Translations under genes and position numbers: made by a program
In this document: positions 63,715 through 64,000 of the stretch, one piece after another
Layout of the letters: each line of letters starts with the position of its first letter
Numbering within the stretch: the stretch's first letter is position 1
Notes under the pieces: generated by a model
What the model was told of the DNA's origin: nothing
What the model saw: only the letters and a program-made list of their open reading frames with translations
The model's database searches: none
DNA from: Mactra quadrangularis
Lineage: Eukaryota; Mollusca; Bivalvia; Venerida; Mactridae
NCBI GenBank assembly: GCA_025267735.1
Contig: CM046295.1
Location: forward strand, 23,034,938 to 23,098,937
Reading direction: 5' to 3'
DNA: 64,000 nt

Positions 63715-64000
63715 GGGACTTAGTCAGTTATTTCCCCTTGTATACTCTTCAAATAGATAGATTCAATTTGTTGGATTACTCGGATTTTATCCAAACTTTT
63801 CAATGTCAGTTTGCCAAAATTAATCTTAAATACCCTTTTTGTAAATCATTTAAATTGTTTGAAAATTAAGCTAAGTATTTTTAGGGTAAAGAACTATCCT
63901 AATTTCACCACTTCTGTAAATATTTTAATTAACAAGAAAGATATTAGATGAAACATTTTGTTATCCTTACATAGAACTTCAATGATAAAATCCGAGGATT
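63715..64000. mobile_element. MITE family D, copy 4, cut by the window end
   Basis: GGGACTTAGTCAGTTATTTC start, then CTTGTATACTCTTCAAATAG and TTGGATTACTCGGATTTTA as in 25907-26266. The right terminal repeat lies outside the window. Confidence 0.85.

Overview
This is a eukaryotic genomic window: AT-rich, gene-poor, intron-rich and crowded with non-autonomous transposons, tRNA-derived SINEs, foldback palindromes and satellites. A divergent Cys-loop receptor gene, split coding exons with GT-AG junctions, a eukaryotic tRNA-Glu and many SINE copies with a shared conserved core point to an invertebrate animal. A lophotrochozoan, most likely a bivalve mollusc, is my best guess; the species cannot be read from the sequence.

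Left part (1-12 kb): a 2-kb hAT-like element with a perfect 8-bp target duplication, then the 3' seven coding exons (3850-10697, + strand) of a nicotinic-type Cys-loop ligand-gated channel subunit, from loop A to M4. Its introns hold MITEs, a SINE and several minisatellites. A 446-bp foldback element sits 9 nt upstream of the AG of the first visible exon. The gene ends tail-to-tail with a two-exon minus-strand gene (12253-14942) for a 125-residue secreted cysteine-rich precursor with twin CX9C and twin CX3C spacing.

Middle left (15-28 kb): a tRNA-Glu gene on the minus strand, a probable first coding exon of another minus-strand gene (20628-20678) with an NRF1-like palindrome just upstream, and about 20 repeat elements, including PIF/Harbinger-type MITEs, a foldback with tandem-repeat arms and a pure (TGTAT)46 microsatellite.

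Middle (28.9-37 kb): a two-exon plus-strand gene for a 612-residue secreted, cysteine-free, probably disordered protein. Its Arg/Ser-rich N-terminal half is followed by an acidic Val-rich C-terminal half. The 4.9-kb intron has a 22-bp minisatellite starting at the splice donor.

Right part (37-64 kb): almost no coding sequence. It holds SINEs, palindromic MITEs, a 6.7-kb satellite (48.65-55.4 kb) whose units repeatedly place a 3' splice-site-like tract directly against a perfect U1-complementary 5' splice site, a Tc1-like transposase relic, hairpin-forming tandem repeats, and two weakly supported exons (46941-46988 and 60879-60999, the latter MAM-like).

The genes show no operon-like cooperation. 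The three supported ones encode membrane or secreted proteins.
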